The notes: generated by a model from the letters alone, not told the origin. Positions 8,501 through 15,677 are shown, counted from the stretch's first letter. The stretch is 17,401 nt of DNA from an uncultured Bacilli bacterium (GCA_947591175.1 CANQDB010000016.1:1-17401), one strand, 5' to 3'. Program-made: numbers and translations.

Positions 8501-9386
8501 AAGTTAATTGCATCGTGCAGAGAACTAAAAATCCTGCGATTGTCGTTAGAGAACTACCAGTTACCGAGACAAAAGTTTCTTTGATAGCACTTTGCATCGC
8601 TTTCTCACGATCAGAAATTTCGTGTTTTTTCTTTTCGTAAGCGTGATACAAAAAGATTGAGAAATCGGTCGTAACTCCTAATTGAAGGACCGCCGTCAAG
8701 GCCTTAGTAATATAAGATATTTGGCCTAAAAAAATGTTACTTCCTAAATTGAAGAGAATGGCACAACCGATATTAAGTAAAAGAAGAAACGGAACTACAT
8801 AAGAGTCTAAAGCAAGTTCTAAGACAAAAATACATAAGATGACGGCAATAACGATGTAGATAATGATCTCCTGTTCCGATAAGTTCATGGTATCTAATAC
8901 AAGGGAACTCATTCCACCTTGTTGAACGGCGTGATTCGATAAGGACCTAATCTCTTCGACGGCATTCAAGGTTTCTTCGCTAGAAGTCGAGCCCGCAAAG
9001 GTAATAAATAGTAAATCTGTATTATCTTGATGCACTTTGGAAACCACTTCACTTGGTAGGATTTCTAAAGGAATATTAGTTCCTAGTACATCGTAAAGAC
9101 TTGCTACCTGCTCTACTCCTGTCACCTGTTTGATTTCATCTTCTAAAGCAAGTATTTCTTTACTACTTTTATTTTCGACGACCGCTATCGAGTAAGACCC
9201 CATTTGGAATTCATCCGTTAAGATATTTTGACCTTTAATAGTTTCGATATCTTGGGGAAGATATACCAATATGTCGTAGTTTACTTTCGTCAAATACATA
9301 CCCACGAACGATAAAAGTAATAGTCCTAGCGAAATAACAAGGACACTTTTTTTATGTTTACAAATAAACGCTGAAAAACGATCCAT
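5589..9386 (-). CDS. MMPL (RND-type) transporter fused to a secreted-type heptad-repeat protein
   Basis: 1265 residues in two parts. Part 1 (1-about 680) is a complete MMPL/RND transporter: two repeats, each with one helix, a large outer loop and five helices. The conserved acidic helices are QLGVTTDFSIFLYHAYEK (Asp241) and QLGATIDYAILM (Asp587), the likely proton path. Part 2 (690-1265) begins at an internal Met690 with a lysine-rich stretch, a hydrophobic core (701-717) and an SVFA end, looking like a signal peptide. It continues with 'ETVYTKLNSDG', 'KELPIQVTMSYQLNGEEKTL' and Leu/Gly heptads (EEGANQLKEG 959-968; YQGVQELDQGIQTLAAG 1162-1178), as in Bacillota proteins encoded beside such transporters. 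Cys1067 and Cys1075 could form a disulfide. Topology would give 13 helices and a large outside domain. ATG at 9386 has GGAGG 7 bases upstream. Substrate unknown; the divergent TetR gene suggests inducible export. Confidence 0.88.
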   Translation of the reverse strand: MDRFSAFICKHKKSVLVISLGLLLLSFVGMYLTKVNYDILVYLPQDIETIKGQNILTDEFQMGSYSIAVVENKSSKEILALEDEIKQVTGVEQVASLYDVLGTNIPLEILPSEVVSKVHQDNTDLLFITFAGSTSSEETLNAVEEIRSLSNHAVQQGGMSSLVLDTMNLSEQEIIIYIVIAVILCIFVLELALDSYVVPFLLLLNIGCAILFNLGSNIFLGQISYITKALTAVLQLGVTTDFSIFLYHAYEKKKHEISDREKAMQSAIKETFVSVTGSSLTTIAGFLVLCTMQLTLGADLGIVMSKGVLLGVIAVLTIFPSLLLVFDKLIDKTKHKSLLPNFNRLNKWVIKHKIAIFILFLLLFIPVYRANSNVEVYYKLDKSLPETLESIETNKVLKDSYGIVSPEIILLDSSLKTDEVNEIVQRIENLDGIEWTLSLAKLNELGLTEDLLPSSFLSLIRNENYQMLLVNSGYETATTELNTQIKEINDLVKTMDPKAIVAGEGPLMNDLVSICAIDLDNVNTASIICIFIILFFVLKSFSLPFLLIVTIEFAIFLNMGISYLGGTILPFIAPIVLGTIQLGATIDYAILMTTTYLEKRNRKIAKEQAMLETLNYCGHSILTSGMCFFAATFGVGVYSKIEMIGSLCSLLARGAVISMLTVIMVLPSILLLFDKLILKTTLKKGNDQTMKKNLVKNVKKLALWFLILGLSFQPLSVFALTKKETVYTKLNSDGTIQSTLVNEQLVNTEKLDTLEDYSILESIINTNNDNTFTQDGTKLTWNALGKDVFYQGKTNKELPIQVTMSYQLNGEEKTLDEMLGQSGRVTITLKYHNQDAHFVKVNGKIETLYTPFLVTLGTILDGETNTNVTVTNGKVISNGTKNIVVAMATPGLYESLSLDELKDLDTVSLSYDTTKFSLASIYSVVIPKLIDSEDLEVFDKMSTLYNQVNSLQTNMNTIEEGANQLKEGSSQLTNALASSIKELENNKGDALTEDQISGIAEETKTTVASTFTDEYKNALAEATWEQVQSQLATDDATVKNYVTNAVMATLKTYLGGSNDTFNLYAACSMGSQSACSAFAGTGYDMEVVNALKENVASQMTNVALQTSNYVAEKVSKTVAPTVSEQTALTTASTVATTLAPKVANQVKDVALGQIQSSLGTLYQGVQELDQGIQTLAAGIHSFNEQGIQKITNMVYGKLKPITDKMTELMNLSNAYISFATDGTLDNSDTKFIFVIEGKKVPEVKITAPETTTTLSFWDRLKKIFI

Positions 9387-9438
9387 GTAAAAACCTCCAT
9401 TCGCTTTCTATTGTATTGAAAAAGGTCTCATTTATCCA

Positions 9439-9478
9439 CCAACATATTTTTAATTGTGTACGTTATCCAACATATTTT
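9439..9478. repeat. 12-bp direct repeat in the tetR/MMPL intergenic region
   Basis: CCAACATATTTT occurs at 9439-9450 and again, identical, at 9467-9478, 28 bases apart. On the transporter strand each copy continues into GGATAA, with a TG inserted in one copy (GGTGGATAA against GGATAA). Their place between the transporter and its divergent regulator suggests regulator binding sites, but TetR operators are normally palindromes and these are not, so the role is open. Confidence 0.6.
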
Positions 9479-9482
9479 AGAA

Positions 9483-9509
9483 AAGTGTATTCATAAATAA
9501 GCAACACTT
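9483..9509. promoter_or_regulatory. Short inverted repeat, possible TetR operator
   Basis: AAGTGT (9483-9488) and ACACTT (9504-9509) form a 6-bp dyad with a 15-base centre. It lies just upstream of the predicted tetR -35, where an autoregulatory operator could sit. The half-sites are short, so chance is a real alternative. Confidence 0.35.
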
Positions 9510-9520
9510 GTATGTTTATA

Positions 9521-9549
9521 TTTACTTTTTAAACCAACTAGCATATAAT
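9521..9549 (+). promoter_or_regulatory. Predicted promoter for the TetR-family gene
   Basis: TTTACT (9521-9526, four of six), 17-base spacer, perfect TATAAT (9544-9549). The gene starts 18 bases after the -10, with GTGGTGAT as ribosome site. No equally clear promoter was found for the divergent transporter. Confidence 0.75.
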
Positions 9550-9566
9550 CAAAGTGGTGATTTCAA

Positions 9567-10130
9567 ATGAAAGAAACAAAGGATTTACGAGTCATAAAAA
9601 CGCAAAAAGCCTTATTCGACGCAATTATAAAGTTGATGCGGAATAAGGCTTTCGAAGAGATTAAAGTAGCCGATATCTGTCATGAAGCTCTTATCAATCG
9701 GTCAACTTTTTATGCACACTATAACGATAAGTACGAACTGTTAGTTGATTTTATTGAGGAACTTAAAAATACTCTTCTAAAGGCTTTGGAAGAAAACACG
9801 CATATCGTCAATACGAAGAATTATTATATGGAAATGATTCGCTTGATTCTCGATCACGTGGAATTAAAACGAGATATTTATTCGTCAATTTTAATGAGTA
9901 ATCGAAGTAGTATCATTATCGATATTTTAGTCGAGGTAGCCGTCAAGGATATCAATAAACGAATCGAAATCGATAACATTCATAAAGGAAATGTTCCGAC
10001 AGATATCTTAGTAAAGTTCTATCTTGGAGCAGTAACGGGAGTTATCATGGACTTTCTAAACAACAAGAATAAGTATTCAAAGCAAGAACTATTAACTTAT
10101 TTAGACGAACTTATGCCAGAAATTATTTAA
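9567..10130 (+). CDS. TetR/AcrR family transcriptional regulator
   Basis: A 187-residue DNA-binding repressor and the only gene here on the plus strand. The N-terminal helix-turn-helix is clear: 'TQKALFDAIIKLM' helix, then IKVADICHEALINRSTFYAHY (32-52) and 'NDKYELL', the standard TetR recognition-helix region. The C-terminal half (about 60-187) is all-helical and resembles the ligand-binding and dimerisation domain common in Bacillota TetR proteins of the DhaS/TetR_C_7 kind; the ligand cannot be read from sequence. It is divergent from the MMPL transporter across a 180-bp region with direct and inverted repeats, the usual arrangement for a local repressor controlling an exporter and itself. 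Start ATG 9567 is supported by GGTGAT a few bases upstream and a perfect TATAAT. Confidence 0.93.
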   Translation: MKETKDLRVIKTQKALFDAIIKLMRNKAFEEIKVADICHEALINRSTFYAHYNDKYELLVDFIEELKNTLLKALEENTHIVNTKNYYMEMIRLILDHVELKRDIYSSILMSNRSSIIIDILVEVAVKDINKRIEIDNIHKGNVPTDILVKFYLGAVTGVIMDFLNNKNKYSKQELLTYLDELMPEII

Positions 10131-10134
10131 ATTT

Positions 10135-10172
10135 AAAATCGGTATCTTTTGTGATATCGATTTTTATTTGAA
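10135..10172. terminator. Bidirectional terminator between tetR and the bile salt hydrolase
   Basis: AAAATCGGTATC (10135-10146) pairs over 12 bp (one G-T) with GATATCGATTTT (10153-10164) around the loop TTTTGT, followed on the plus strand by TATTTG. The flanks are A/T runs on both sides, so it can end both converging transcripts: tetR stops at 10130 and the hydrolase stops at 10197. Confidence 0.82.
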
Positions 10173-10196
10173 CTTTTATCTAAAACGAACCTTTTT

Positions 10197-11171
10197 CTAG
10201 TTTTGCCTTTTAATTTGTTCTTCGGTAATCAAGTCGTAAGAAGTTAAGATGTTAGCATCCAAATCCGTCTTATGCATATCGACCGCAGTAATCTGACGGT
10301 TGCCATAAGTCGTATAGTAATAGATGCCTTTATCAGTATTACAGCAAGAACTATAAATCGTTATTTCGTATTTACCTTCGCCCATATGTACACATCCACG
10401 CTGTTGTTCGACGGAAGTTAAAATATGGAAAAATTGACCGACACTTTCGTCTTCAGAAGTACCTGAAACCGAATTCATCTTAGTGAAGGCTACTTTGACA
10501 AACCGTGACATCGAAGATAAGTCACCTGGTAACCCTAAAGCCCCCATTCCCCGACTATAGGTTTTTAAATCAAGAGATTTACAAAAGTTATTAACTGGTG
10601 GCTCAGTACTTAAACTCATGTAATTATTTAAATTGAAGAGTTGAATATCGAAAGTTGGATTGTTTGTCATTACTCCTACTGGATTATCGTAAACTTTTAA
10701 CCCTTCTTTGACACTTTCAACAGTGATAGATTCCTCTTTATCAGAGATAATCCAGTGAAGTGGTGATAGTGGTAAACGTTCACTATAATTAACATCACAA
10801 AGATTGATCTTAGCAAGTAGTTCTCTTGCTTCTTTGACAGTTGCGCACTTTCCTAAAATCCAAGGGATAAATTCGAAAGGAGCCACGTTATCTTTTCCTT
10901 CGACACATGATGGATAATACGCGTTTTCTGGAAAGTTAAGGCCTGCCATACTTAGACCTTTTTCGTTTGTAGCATCGTAATACAAAGGATAATTATCTTC
11001 GACATAAGCCATACCAATCATGGCATAATGATTAGGTAAATCCCCTACTTTCCGAAAATGAAATGGAAAATTTCTTGGAGTAACTGTCACTGTCTCATGA
11101 TAAGAATACTCCAAATCCAAATTACGACCAAAATAATGATCTTTAGTTTTTAAACTAACTGCTGTACACAT
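10197..11171 (-). CDS. bsh: Choloylglycine hydrolase (conjugated bile salt hydrolase)
   Basis: A 324-residue Ntn-hydrolase that splits the amide bond of glycine- or taurine-conjugated bile acids (penicillin V acylase is the close alternative). The start is set at ATG 11171, giving MCTAVS, because Cys2 becomes the N-terminal nucleophile after Met removal; AGGAGG lies 7 bases upstream. A longer frame opening 10 codons earlier would bury the cysteine and lacks a ribosome site. Expected catalytic residues are present: Cys2, Arg16 and Asp19 (GRNLD), Asn79 (AGLNF), Asn170 in 'MTNNPTFD', and Arg223 in 'GLPGDLSSMSRF'. The loop YSRGMG (205-210) has S-R-G at a position linked in lactobacilli to glycine-conjugate preference, a tentative inference. 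No signal peptide; cytoplasmic. It follows the AAA_14 gene by 11 bases and is probably co-transcribed with it. Confidence 0.93.
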   Translation of the reverse strand: MCTAVSLKTKDHYFGRNLDLEYSYHETVTVTPRNFPFHFRKVGDLPNHYAMIGMAYVEDNYPLYYDATNEKGLSMAGLNFPENAYYPSCVEGKDNVAPFEFIPWILGKCATVKEARELLAKINLCDVNYSERLPLSPLHWIISDKEESITVESVKEGLKVYDNPVGVMTNNPTFDIQLFNLNNYMSLSTEPPVNNFCKSLDLKTYSRGMGALGLPGDLSSMSRFVKVAFTKMNSVSGTSEDESVGQFFHILTSVEQQRGCVHMGEGKYEITIYSSCCNTDKGIYYYTTYGNRQITAVDMHKTDLDANILTSYDLITEEQIKRQN

Positions 11172-11178
11172 AAATATT

Positions 11179-11184
11179 CCTCCT
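11179..11184 (-). promoter_or_regulatory. Ribosome binding site that fixes the bile salt hydrolase start
   Basis: A perfect AGGAGG on the minus strand, 7 bases before the ATG of MCTAVS. It overlaps the stop codon of the upstream ATPase gene (11185-11183), so the genes may be translationally linked. Confidence 0.85.
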
Positions 11185-12376
11185 ATTTTTCTAATAACCA
11201 ATCAACAATATTTTTTTGACGAATGCCATTGTAAGAAGTCTCAGGTACTATATCGCCTACTAGTAACACTTTCAAATAATGGTCTTTAATCATCTCGAGT
11301 GGTTTTAGTTCTCGCACTAAAGTATCTTTTTCTTTAACTGTCTCACATACTTGATAATATTCGATACCTTTACTATTTACAGCAACAAAATCAATTTCAT
11401 ATTCGTCTACTTTACCAATATAAACATCGTATCCTCTTCGCAACAGTTCTAAATACACGACATTTTCTAAGACGCGACCATTATCACTTTGTTTTTGACC
11501 AAGTAGAAAATAGCGAAGACCAGGATCTGCTACATAGTACTTATCGCCTGTTTTTAAATATTGTTTGCCTTTGATATCATACCTAGTCGCACGATAGAAA
11601 ATAAATGATTCCAACAAAGCTGAAATATAATTTTCGATTGTATGAACACTTAGAGATCTACCATTTGATGTCATTGTATCGGCAATTTTATTAGTTGAAG
11701 TTAAATTTCCAATATTATCGAGCATAAAATTAATTACACTCTGTAACATTAGCATATCTGGGAATTTCTTACGGGCCATGATATCTTTCAAGATAATTGA
11801 ATCATAAATACCCCTCAAATACTGTTCGACATCATCTATTTCATCAAAAGAAAGTACATAAGGGAAAGAACCCCAGGAAAGATATTTTTGAAATAGGCGG
11901 TCATAGTTGTCCATGGACTCATGGGCTGAAACAAATTCTTTAAAAGATAAAGGTAACATTTTTATTTCGATATAACGCCCTGACAAAAGAGTTGCCAATT
12001 CGCCTGATAAAAGGCTAGCATTCGATCCAGTAATGTATAAATCAATGTTCTTTTTAATGTATAGACCATCGCAGGCTTTTTGGAATTGGGGAATAACTTG
12101 GACTTCATCTATAAAGACATAGTACTTTTTGTCAGAAGTTACTTTGGCTAAAACATAGTCATATAATTTCAAGTAATCGGTAAACTCATGATAAGTTGGA
12201 TCTTCTAGATTTATTTGAATAATTTGATCTTGTTCTACTCCAATAGAACGTAAATAGTCTATAAATAATTCTAAAAGTGTAGATTTACCACAACGGCGAA
12301 TACCAGTTATTACTTTGATGAGTTCTTTGTCCTTAAAATGTTTCAGTTTTTCTAAATATTCATTTCGTGAAATCAT
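11183..12376 (-). CDS. AAA_14 / DUF4143 family ATPase
   Basis: A 397-residue protein of the common AAA_14-DUF4143 family, of unknown cellular role. From the chosen start: Walker A GIRRCGKST (25-33), Walker B YYVFIDEVQ (85-93), a sensor-like YITGSNASLL (114-123), and 'SGRYIEIKMLPLSFKEF' (132-148), all typical. The C-terminal part has LENVVYLELLRRGYDVYIG and YEIDFVAV...YYQV, an E...EID...Q pattern like PD-(D/E)XK nucleases, though activity is unproven. The start was set at ATG 12376 (MISRNEYLEKLK), where family members usually begin and GGTGA lies 5 bases upstream. A frame extending 22 codons further would start inside the hairpin at 12417-12451. These genes are often mobile among gut bacteria; here it leads a probable two-gene unit with the bile salt hydrolase. 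Confidence 0.9.
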   Translation of the reverse strand: MISRNEYLEKLKHFKDKELIKVITGIRRCGKSTLLELFIDYLRSIGVEQDQIIQINLEDPTYHEFTDYLKLYDYVLAKVTSDKKYYVFIDEVQVIPQFQKACDGLYIKKNIDLYITGSNASLLSGELATLLSGRYIEIKMLPLSFKEFVSAHESMDNYDRLFQKYLSWGSFPYVLSFDEIDDVEQYLRGIYDSIILKDIMARKKFPDMLMLQSVINFMLDNIGNLTSTNKIADTMTSNGRSLSVHTIENYISALLESFIFYRATRYDIKGKQYLKTGDKYYVADPGLRYFLLGQKQSDNGRVLENVVYLELLRRGYDVYIGKVDEYEIDFVAVNSKGIEYYQVCETVKEKDTLVRELKPLEMIKDHYLKVLLVGDIVPETSYNGIRQKNIVDWLLEK

Positions 12377-12392
12377 ATTCATCACCATTTTC

Positions 12393-12421
12393 ATTTTACT
12401 GGAATTTAAAATGAAAGTCAA
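12393..12421 (-). promoter_or_regulatory. Predicted promoter for the AAA_14 gene, overlapping a hairpin
   Basis: Minus strand: TTGACT (12421-12416, five of six), 17-base spacer, TAAAAT (12398-12393, five of six). The predicted start of transcription, near 12386, leaves a leader of only about 10 bases with GGTGA at its very beginning. The -35 is built from one arm of the hairpin at 12417-12451. Confidence 0.6.
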
Positions 12422-12451
12422 GTTTTTGCAATCCGTGTGCAAAAACTTGAC
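12417..12451. terminator. Perfect 14-bp inverted repeat, terminator of the ABC exporter genes
   Basis: GTCAAGTTTTTGCA (12417-12430) and TGCAAAAACTTGAC (12438-12451) pair without mismatch around a 7-base loop. On the minus strand the hairpin begins 31 bases after the permease stop (12482) and is followed by TTTCATTTTAAA. On the plus strand it is followed by ATTTTTTG, so it could work in both directions. One arm also supplies the -35 of the next gene. Confidence 0.78.
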
Positions 12452-12481
12452 ATTTTTTGATACTTTTTGCAGTCTGTTTTT

Positions 12482-14932
12482 TTACTCATTGCTCTTTAAC
12501 GATTCGACCATGTCTATTTTTTGTAAACTATAGTGCGTCAAGCGACTGATAACTAAAGTAAATAGCCAAGCGATAATCGTCGTCAAGATGTAACTAAGCG
12601 GCTTAATGTTTCGAACGAACATGACAAATGGTGGTTCACAAGTACTAATTACGTAATAGCAAAGGTATAATCCTGCCCAAAGGCCAATCAAGATACCGAC
12701 TAACGTAATAAAATAGTTTTCATTGGTAATATAGGCATCGACTTCTTCGTCATAGAAGCCTAAAACTTTGAGAGTCGAAATCTCTCGTTTACGTTCACTT
12801 ATGTTAATCGATGACAAATTATATAAAATGACGAAAGCCAGTAAGGCGGAAGCAACGATTAAGACTAAAACTACCGAATTAAGAGAATCGAGAACTCTAT
12901 TTACTAGTTCAGAAGTCCCTTCCGTACTGATTACGTTCATCACGTTATCGTTTTTCATCAAAGTTTTATCGAAAGTTTTATCGTAATTCTCTCCTGTTCT
13001 CAAGAAAATAGAATTAACTTCGTAGGAATTAAAGAGACGCTCGTAAGTTTCTTTCGTCATGTAGGCAAAATCACGAATATAGTTTTCGGTAATAGCCCCA
13101 ACTTCGATCGAAGCTGCCGTATCTTTTAACTTGATAGTGATAACGTCTCCTACTTTGACGTCTAAACTTTTAGCAAGTTTTTCACTCAAGACAATTTTAT
13201 CTTTGGCAAGAGAAATCTTTTCTTTATTGTTATTAATATCTCTTAATTTGATTACTTCATCTATTTTGCCACGGTCTTGAGGAGTTATCAACGTTACTTC
13301 AAAAGGATCACTATCTTTAGAGATATCGACCATTTCATAACGAGCTTCAACTTGGGTTTCAATATCTTCATTTTTAGTTAAGGTATCTTTGATATTTGAG
13401 AGATTAGCATCAGGTTTTAAATAAAGCAAGCGGTCGTAGGCAAAGATTTCATCGTGTAATTCCACAATATCAGTCACAGAATCTTTAAGACCAAAACCTA
13501 CTAACATTAAGGAAGTAGAGCCTGCAATACCGATAATCGTAATAAGAATTCGTTTCTTGTACCTAAAGACATTACGAATAGAAATTTTCGTCGAGAAACG
13601 TAATTTGTTCCAAAACGAGAAGCGTTCTAGAAAGATCTTTTTACCTATTTTAGGGGCTTTAGGACGCATCAATTCACTAGGTTTCTCTTTTAGAATTTTA
13701 CGACTTGTAGCAAGAGATGCTCCACCGATACAAATAACGGCAATAATTAGACCAATTAAGCCATAATCAAAGTGGAATTGATTGACAAAAGTCGGAATTT
13801 TAAACATCGAAGTGTAAATATTCCAAATGACGTTTGGAATAATTAAGAAGCCGATAAACATTCCGAGAATTCCGCCAATTGTCGTCGCTAAAAAGGCATA
13901 AAGAAAGTTCTTCACGTAAATATGGTGGTTAGCAAAACCTAAACCTTTTAAAGTACCCAACTCACTACGCTCTTCTTCGACCATCCGTGACATCGATATC
14001 AAACTGATTAGAATAGCAACTACATAGAAAATAAGCGGAAAGACCGAACCTATTTGATCGATACTTTTGGATGCATCTATAAAAGTGTTATATCCATCGT
14101 TATCAGTACGGTCGAATAAATACCAAACAGGGCGTGGGAATTTATCTTCGGGAATCGGTTGATGGTACATTTCTAATTGGGCAATAATATCGCCATAGAG
14201 TTCTTGATAACGTTCTTCTATTTGGTCATCTTTTATATCTTCAATTTTGTCTTTGGCCTTTTCGACTTCATCTAAATAGGCCTCGCTATTGGTAACTAAA
14301 TCTTGGCACGAATCTAAATTAACATAAATATCCGTGTAATAATCAAAATTAAAGGCATCCTCATCAACATAAAAATAATATTTCCATTCACCATTACCAA
14401 GTGAAGTAGTACCACGATAAGAAGTAAAGTATAGTGGGCTTTCGACAACTCCGACAATTTTAAAAGTATTATTATCGAAAGCATCACTCGGTATCTCGAG
14501 CGTATCCCCTATTTCTAAATCGAAATCTTTTAAGAATAACTCTTCGACAACAATTTCATCCTTCTTTTGAGGGAGATCTCCTTCTTTTAAAATGACTTTA
14601 TTGACATCGTTATTAGCAATTATTTTAACGACTGTCTCCTGGTCCTCAATAGTAACTATCGCATCTTGATACTTACTACCTGTGACGGTTCCTAAGTCTA
14701 ACTCTTCAATTTTTTTAACATCGTTTGAAGTTAAGCCTAAAGTCGATGTTACTTCCAAATCGTAAGCGTTTTGTTCCTTTAGATAGTTATCCAAAGTATC
14801 GGTCATATCAGGAGATGTTGCTTTAATTCCCGCATAAAAACCCACTCCTAAAAGAGCAAGACACAATAGTGATAAAAATTTACGCTTCGTACTACTAATT
14901 TTCCGAAGGCTACTTAACCATAAGTTCTTCAT
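12482..14932 (-). CDS. ABC transporter permease with two FtsX domains
   Basis: An approximately 816-residue membrane subunit of a MacB/LolCE-like ABC system that probably exports or extracts a hydrophobic or peptide substrate. One helix near the N-terminus (about 20-38) is followed by a 250-residue outside domain with a short acidic, possibly coiled-coil stretch (about 220-256). The first FtsX block runs about 296-415 and begins IFYVVAILISLISMSRMVEE, with the 'GTLKGLGF' coupling segment. A helix near 460-480 and a second outside domain follow, then the second FtsX block (about 690-810) with EISTLKVLGF. ATG 14932 is preferred over a GTG at 14944 that overlaps the ATPase gene: GGTGAT lies 5 bases before the ATG. 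Only 5 bases separate it from the ATPase stop, so the pair is an operon. Substrate unknown. Confidence 0.92.
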   Translation of the reverse strand: MKNLWLSSLRKISSTKRKFLSLLCLALLGVGFYAGIKATSPDMTDTLDNYLKEQNAYDLEVTSTLGLTSNDVKKIEELDLGTVTGSKYQDAIVTIEDQETVVKIIANNDVNKVILKEGDLPQKKDEIVVEELFLKDFDLEIGDTLEIPSDAFDNNTFKIVGVVESPLYFTSYRGTTSLGNGEWKYYFYVDEDAFNFDYYTDIYVNLDSCQDLVTNSEAYLDEVEKAKDKIEDIKDDQIEERYQELYGDIIAQLEMYHQPIPEDKFPRPVWYLFDRTDNDGYNTFIDASKSIDQIGSVFPLIFYVVAILISLISMSRMVEEERSELGTLKGLGFANHHIYVKNFLYAFLATTIGGILGMFIGFLIIPNVIWNIYTSMFKIPTFVNQFHFDYGLIGLIIAVICIGGASLATSRKILKEKPSELMRPKAPKIGKKIFLERFSFWNKLRFSTKISIRNVFRYKKRILITIIGIAGSTSLMLVGFGLKDSVTDIVELHDEIFAYDRLLYLKPDANLSNIKDTLTKNEDIETQVEARYEMVDISKDSDPFEVTLITPQDRGKIDEVIKLRDINNNKEKISLAKDKIVLSEKLAKSLDVKVGDVITIKLKDTAASIEVGAITENYIRDFAYMTKETYERLFNSYEVNSIFLRTGENYDKTFDKTLMKNDNVMNVISTEGTSELVNRVLDSLNSVVLVLIVASALLAFVILYNLSSINISERKREISTLKVLGFYDEEVDAYITNENYFITLVGILIGLWAGLYLCYYVISTCEPPFVMFVRNIKPLSYILTTIIAWLFTLVISRLTHYSLQKIDMVESLKSNE

Positions 14933-14937
14933 GTTAA

Positions 14938-15639
14938 TCACCACTCGATATCTTGAACAGATTTAGGATGTTTATTAATAACGATATCTTGAACTTGACC
15001 ACTATTAAATTTGATAACTTTATCGGCAATTTCGGCAATTACACTGTTATGAGTGATGATAATGACGGTCATTTTTTCTTCACGAGCAACCTGTTCCAAC
15101 AACTCTAAAATTTGTTTACCTGTTTTATAGTCCAAGGCACCTGTCGGTTCATCGCATAGTAAAAGTTTGGGATTTTTGGCAATGGCTCTAGCAATCGAGA
15201 CTCTTTGTTGTTCACCACCAGATAATTGTGAAGGAAAGTTTTTCAAACGATTCTTAAGCCCTACTTTTTCAAGTATTTCTTCAGGGTTTAAATGATCTTT
15301 ACAAAGTTGGACAGCGAGTTCAACATTTTCTAGAGCCGTCAAGTTTTGAATTAAATTATAGAATTGGAAAACAAAACCGATGTCATTACGACGATACTTC
15401 GTAAGTTCTCTTTTCGATAGTTTATCGATTCGTTCACCATCGACCGTAATTTTACCTGAGGTGACATCGTCCATTCCTCCTAAAATATTAAGGCACGTCG
15501 TCTTACCTGCTCCAGAGGGTCCTAGGATAACAACCAATTCACCTTTTTCTATGTCGAAAGAAATCTTGTCTAAGGCTTTAATTTCAATTTCACCCATTTG
15601 ATACTTTTTACTTACATCTTTAAATTCAATATATGCCAC
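14938..15639 (-). CDS. ABC transporter ATP-binding protein, MacB/LolD type
   Basis: A 233-residue cytoplasmic ATPase that powers the adjoining FtsX-type permease. From the chosen start: Walker A GPSGAGKTT (40-48), Q-loop glutamine at 92 (FVFQFYNLI), signature LSGGEQQR (139-146), Walker B LLLCDEPTGALD (159-170), H-loop His197. The FQFYNL and DEPTGALD forms are typical of the LolD/MacB/FtsE branch. The start is GTG at 15639 (reading MAYIEFKDVSKKY), because AAGGAG (15653-15648) is 8 bases upstream; another in-frame GTG at 15648 overlaps this ribosome site and is unlikely. The gene ends in TGA at 14938. It has its own predicted promoter at 15678-15705, so the exporter pair is expressed independently of the toxin-antitoxin relic upstream. 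Confidence 0.95.
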   Translation of the reverse strand: MAYIEFKDVSKKYQMGEIEIKALDKISFDIEKGELVVILGPSGAGKTTCLNILGGMDDVTSGKITVDGERIDKLSKRELTKYRRNDIGFVFQFYNLIQNLTALENVELAVQLCKDHLNPEEILEKVGLKNRLKNFPSQLSGGEQQRVSIARAIAKNPKLLLCDEPTGALDYKTGKQILELLEQVAREEKMTVIIITHNSVIAEIADKVIKFNSGQVQDIVINKHPKSVQDIEW

Positions 15640-15647
15640 TATTCTCA

Positions 15648-15653
15648 CTCCTT
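15648..15653 (-). promoter_or_regulatory. Ribosome binding site that fixes the ABC ATPase GTG start
   Basis: AAGGAG on the minus strand, 8 bases before the GTG at 15639. The alternative upstream GTG (15648-15646) shares a base with this site and so cannot use it. Confidence 0.8.
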
Positions 15654-15677
15654 AAAACAAACGTCTATTGTTATTTT

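Noticed and set aside
11172..11201. A 10-residue N-terminal extension of the bile salt hydrolase
   Set aside because: It would remove the cysteine from the N-terminus, where it must act, and AGGAGG is correctly spaced for the inner ATG only.
12417..12451. Perfect 14-bp inverted repeat as an insertion sequence end or attachment site
   Set aside because: No transposase or integrase is present and no second copy was seen; the place after a stop codon and the flanking T-runs fit a terminator.
4128..14940. Mycoplasma-type genetic code (TGA as tryptophan)
   Set aside because: TGA ends tag (4128) and the ABC ATPase (14938) at natural protein ends with correct spacing to the next gene, and tryptophans at conserved positions are TGG.
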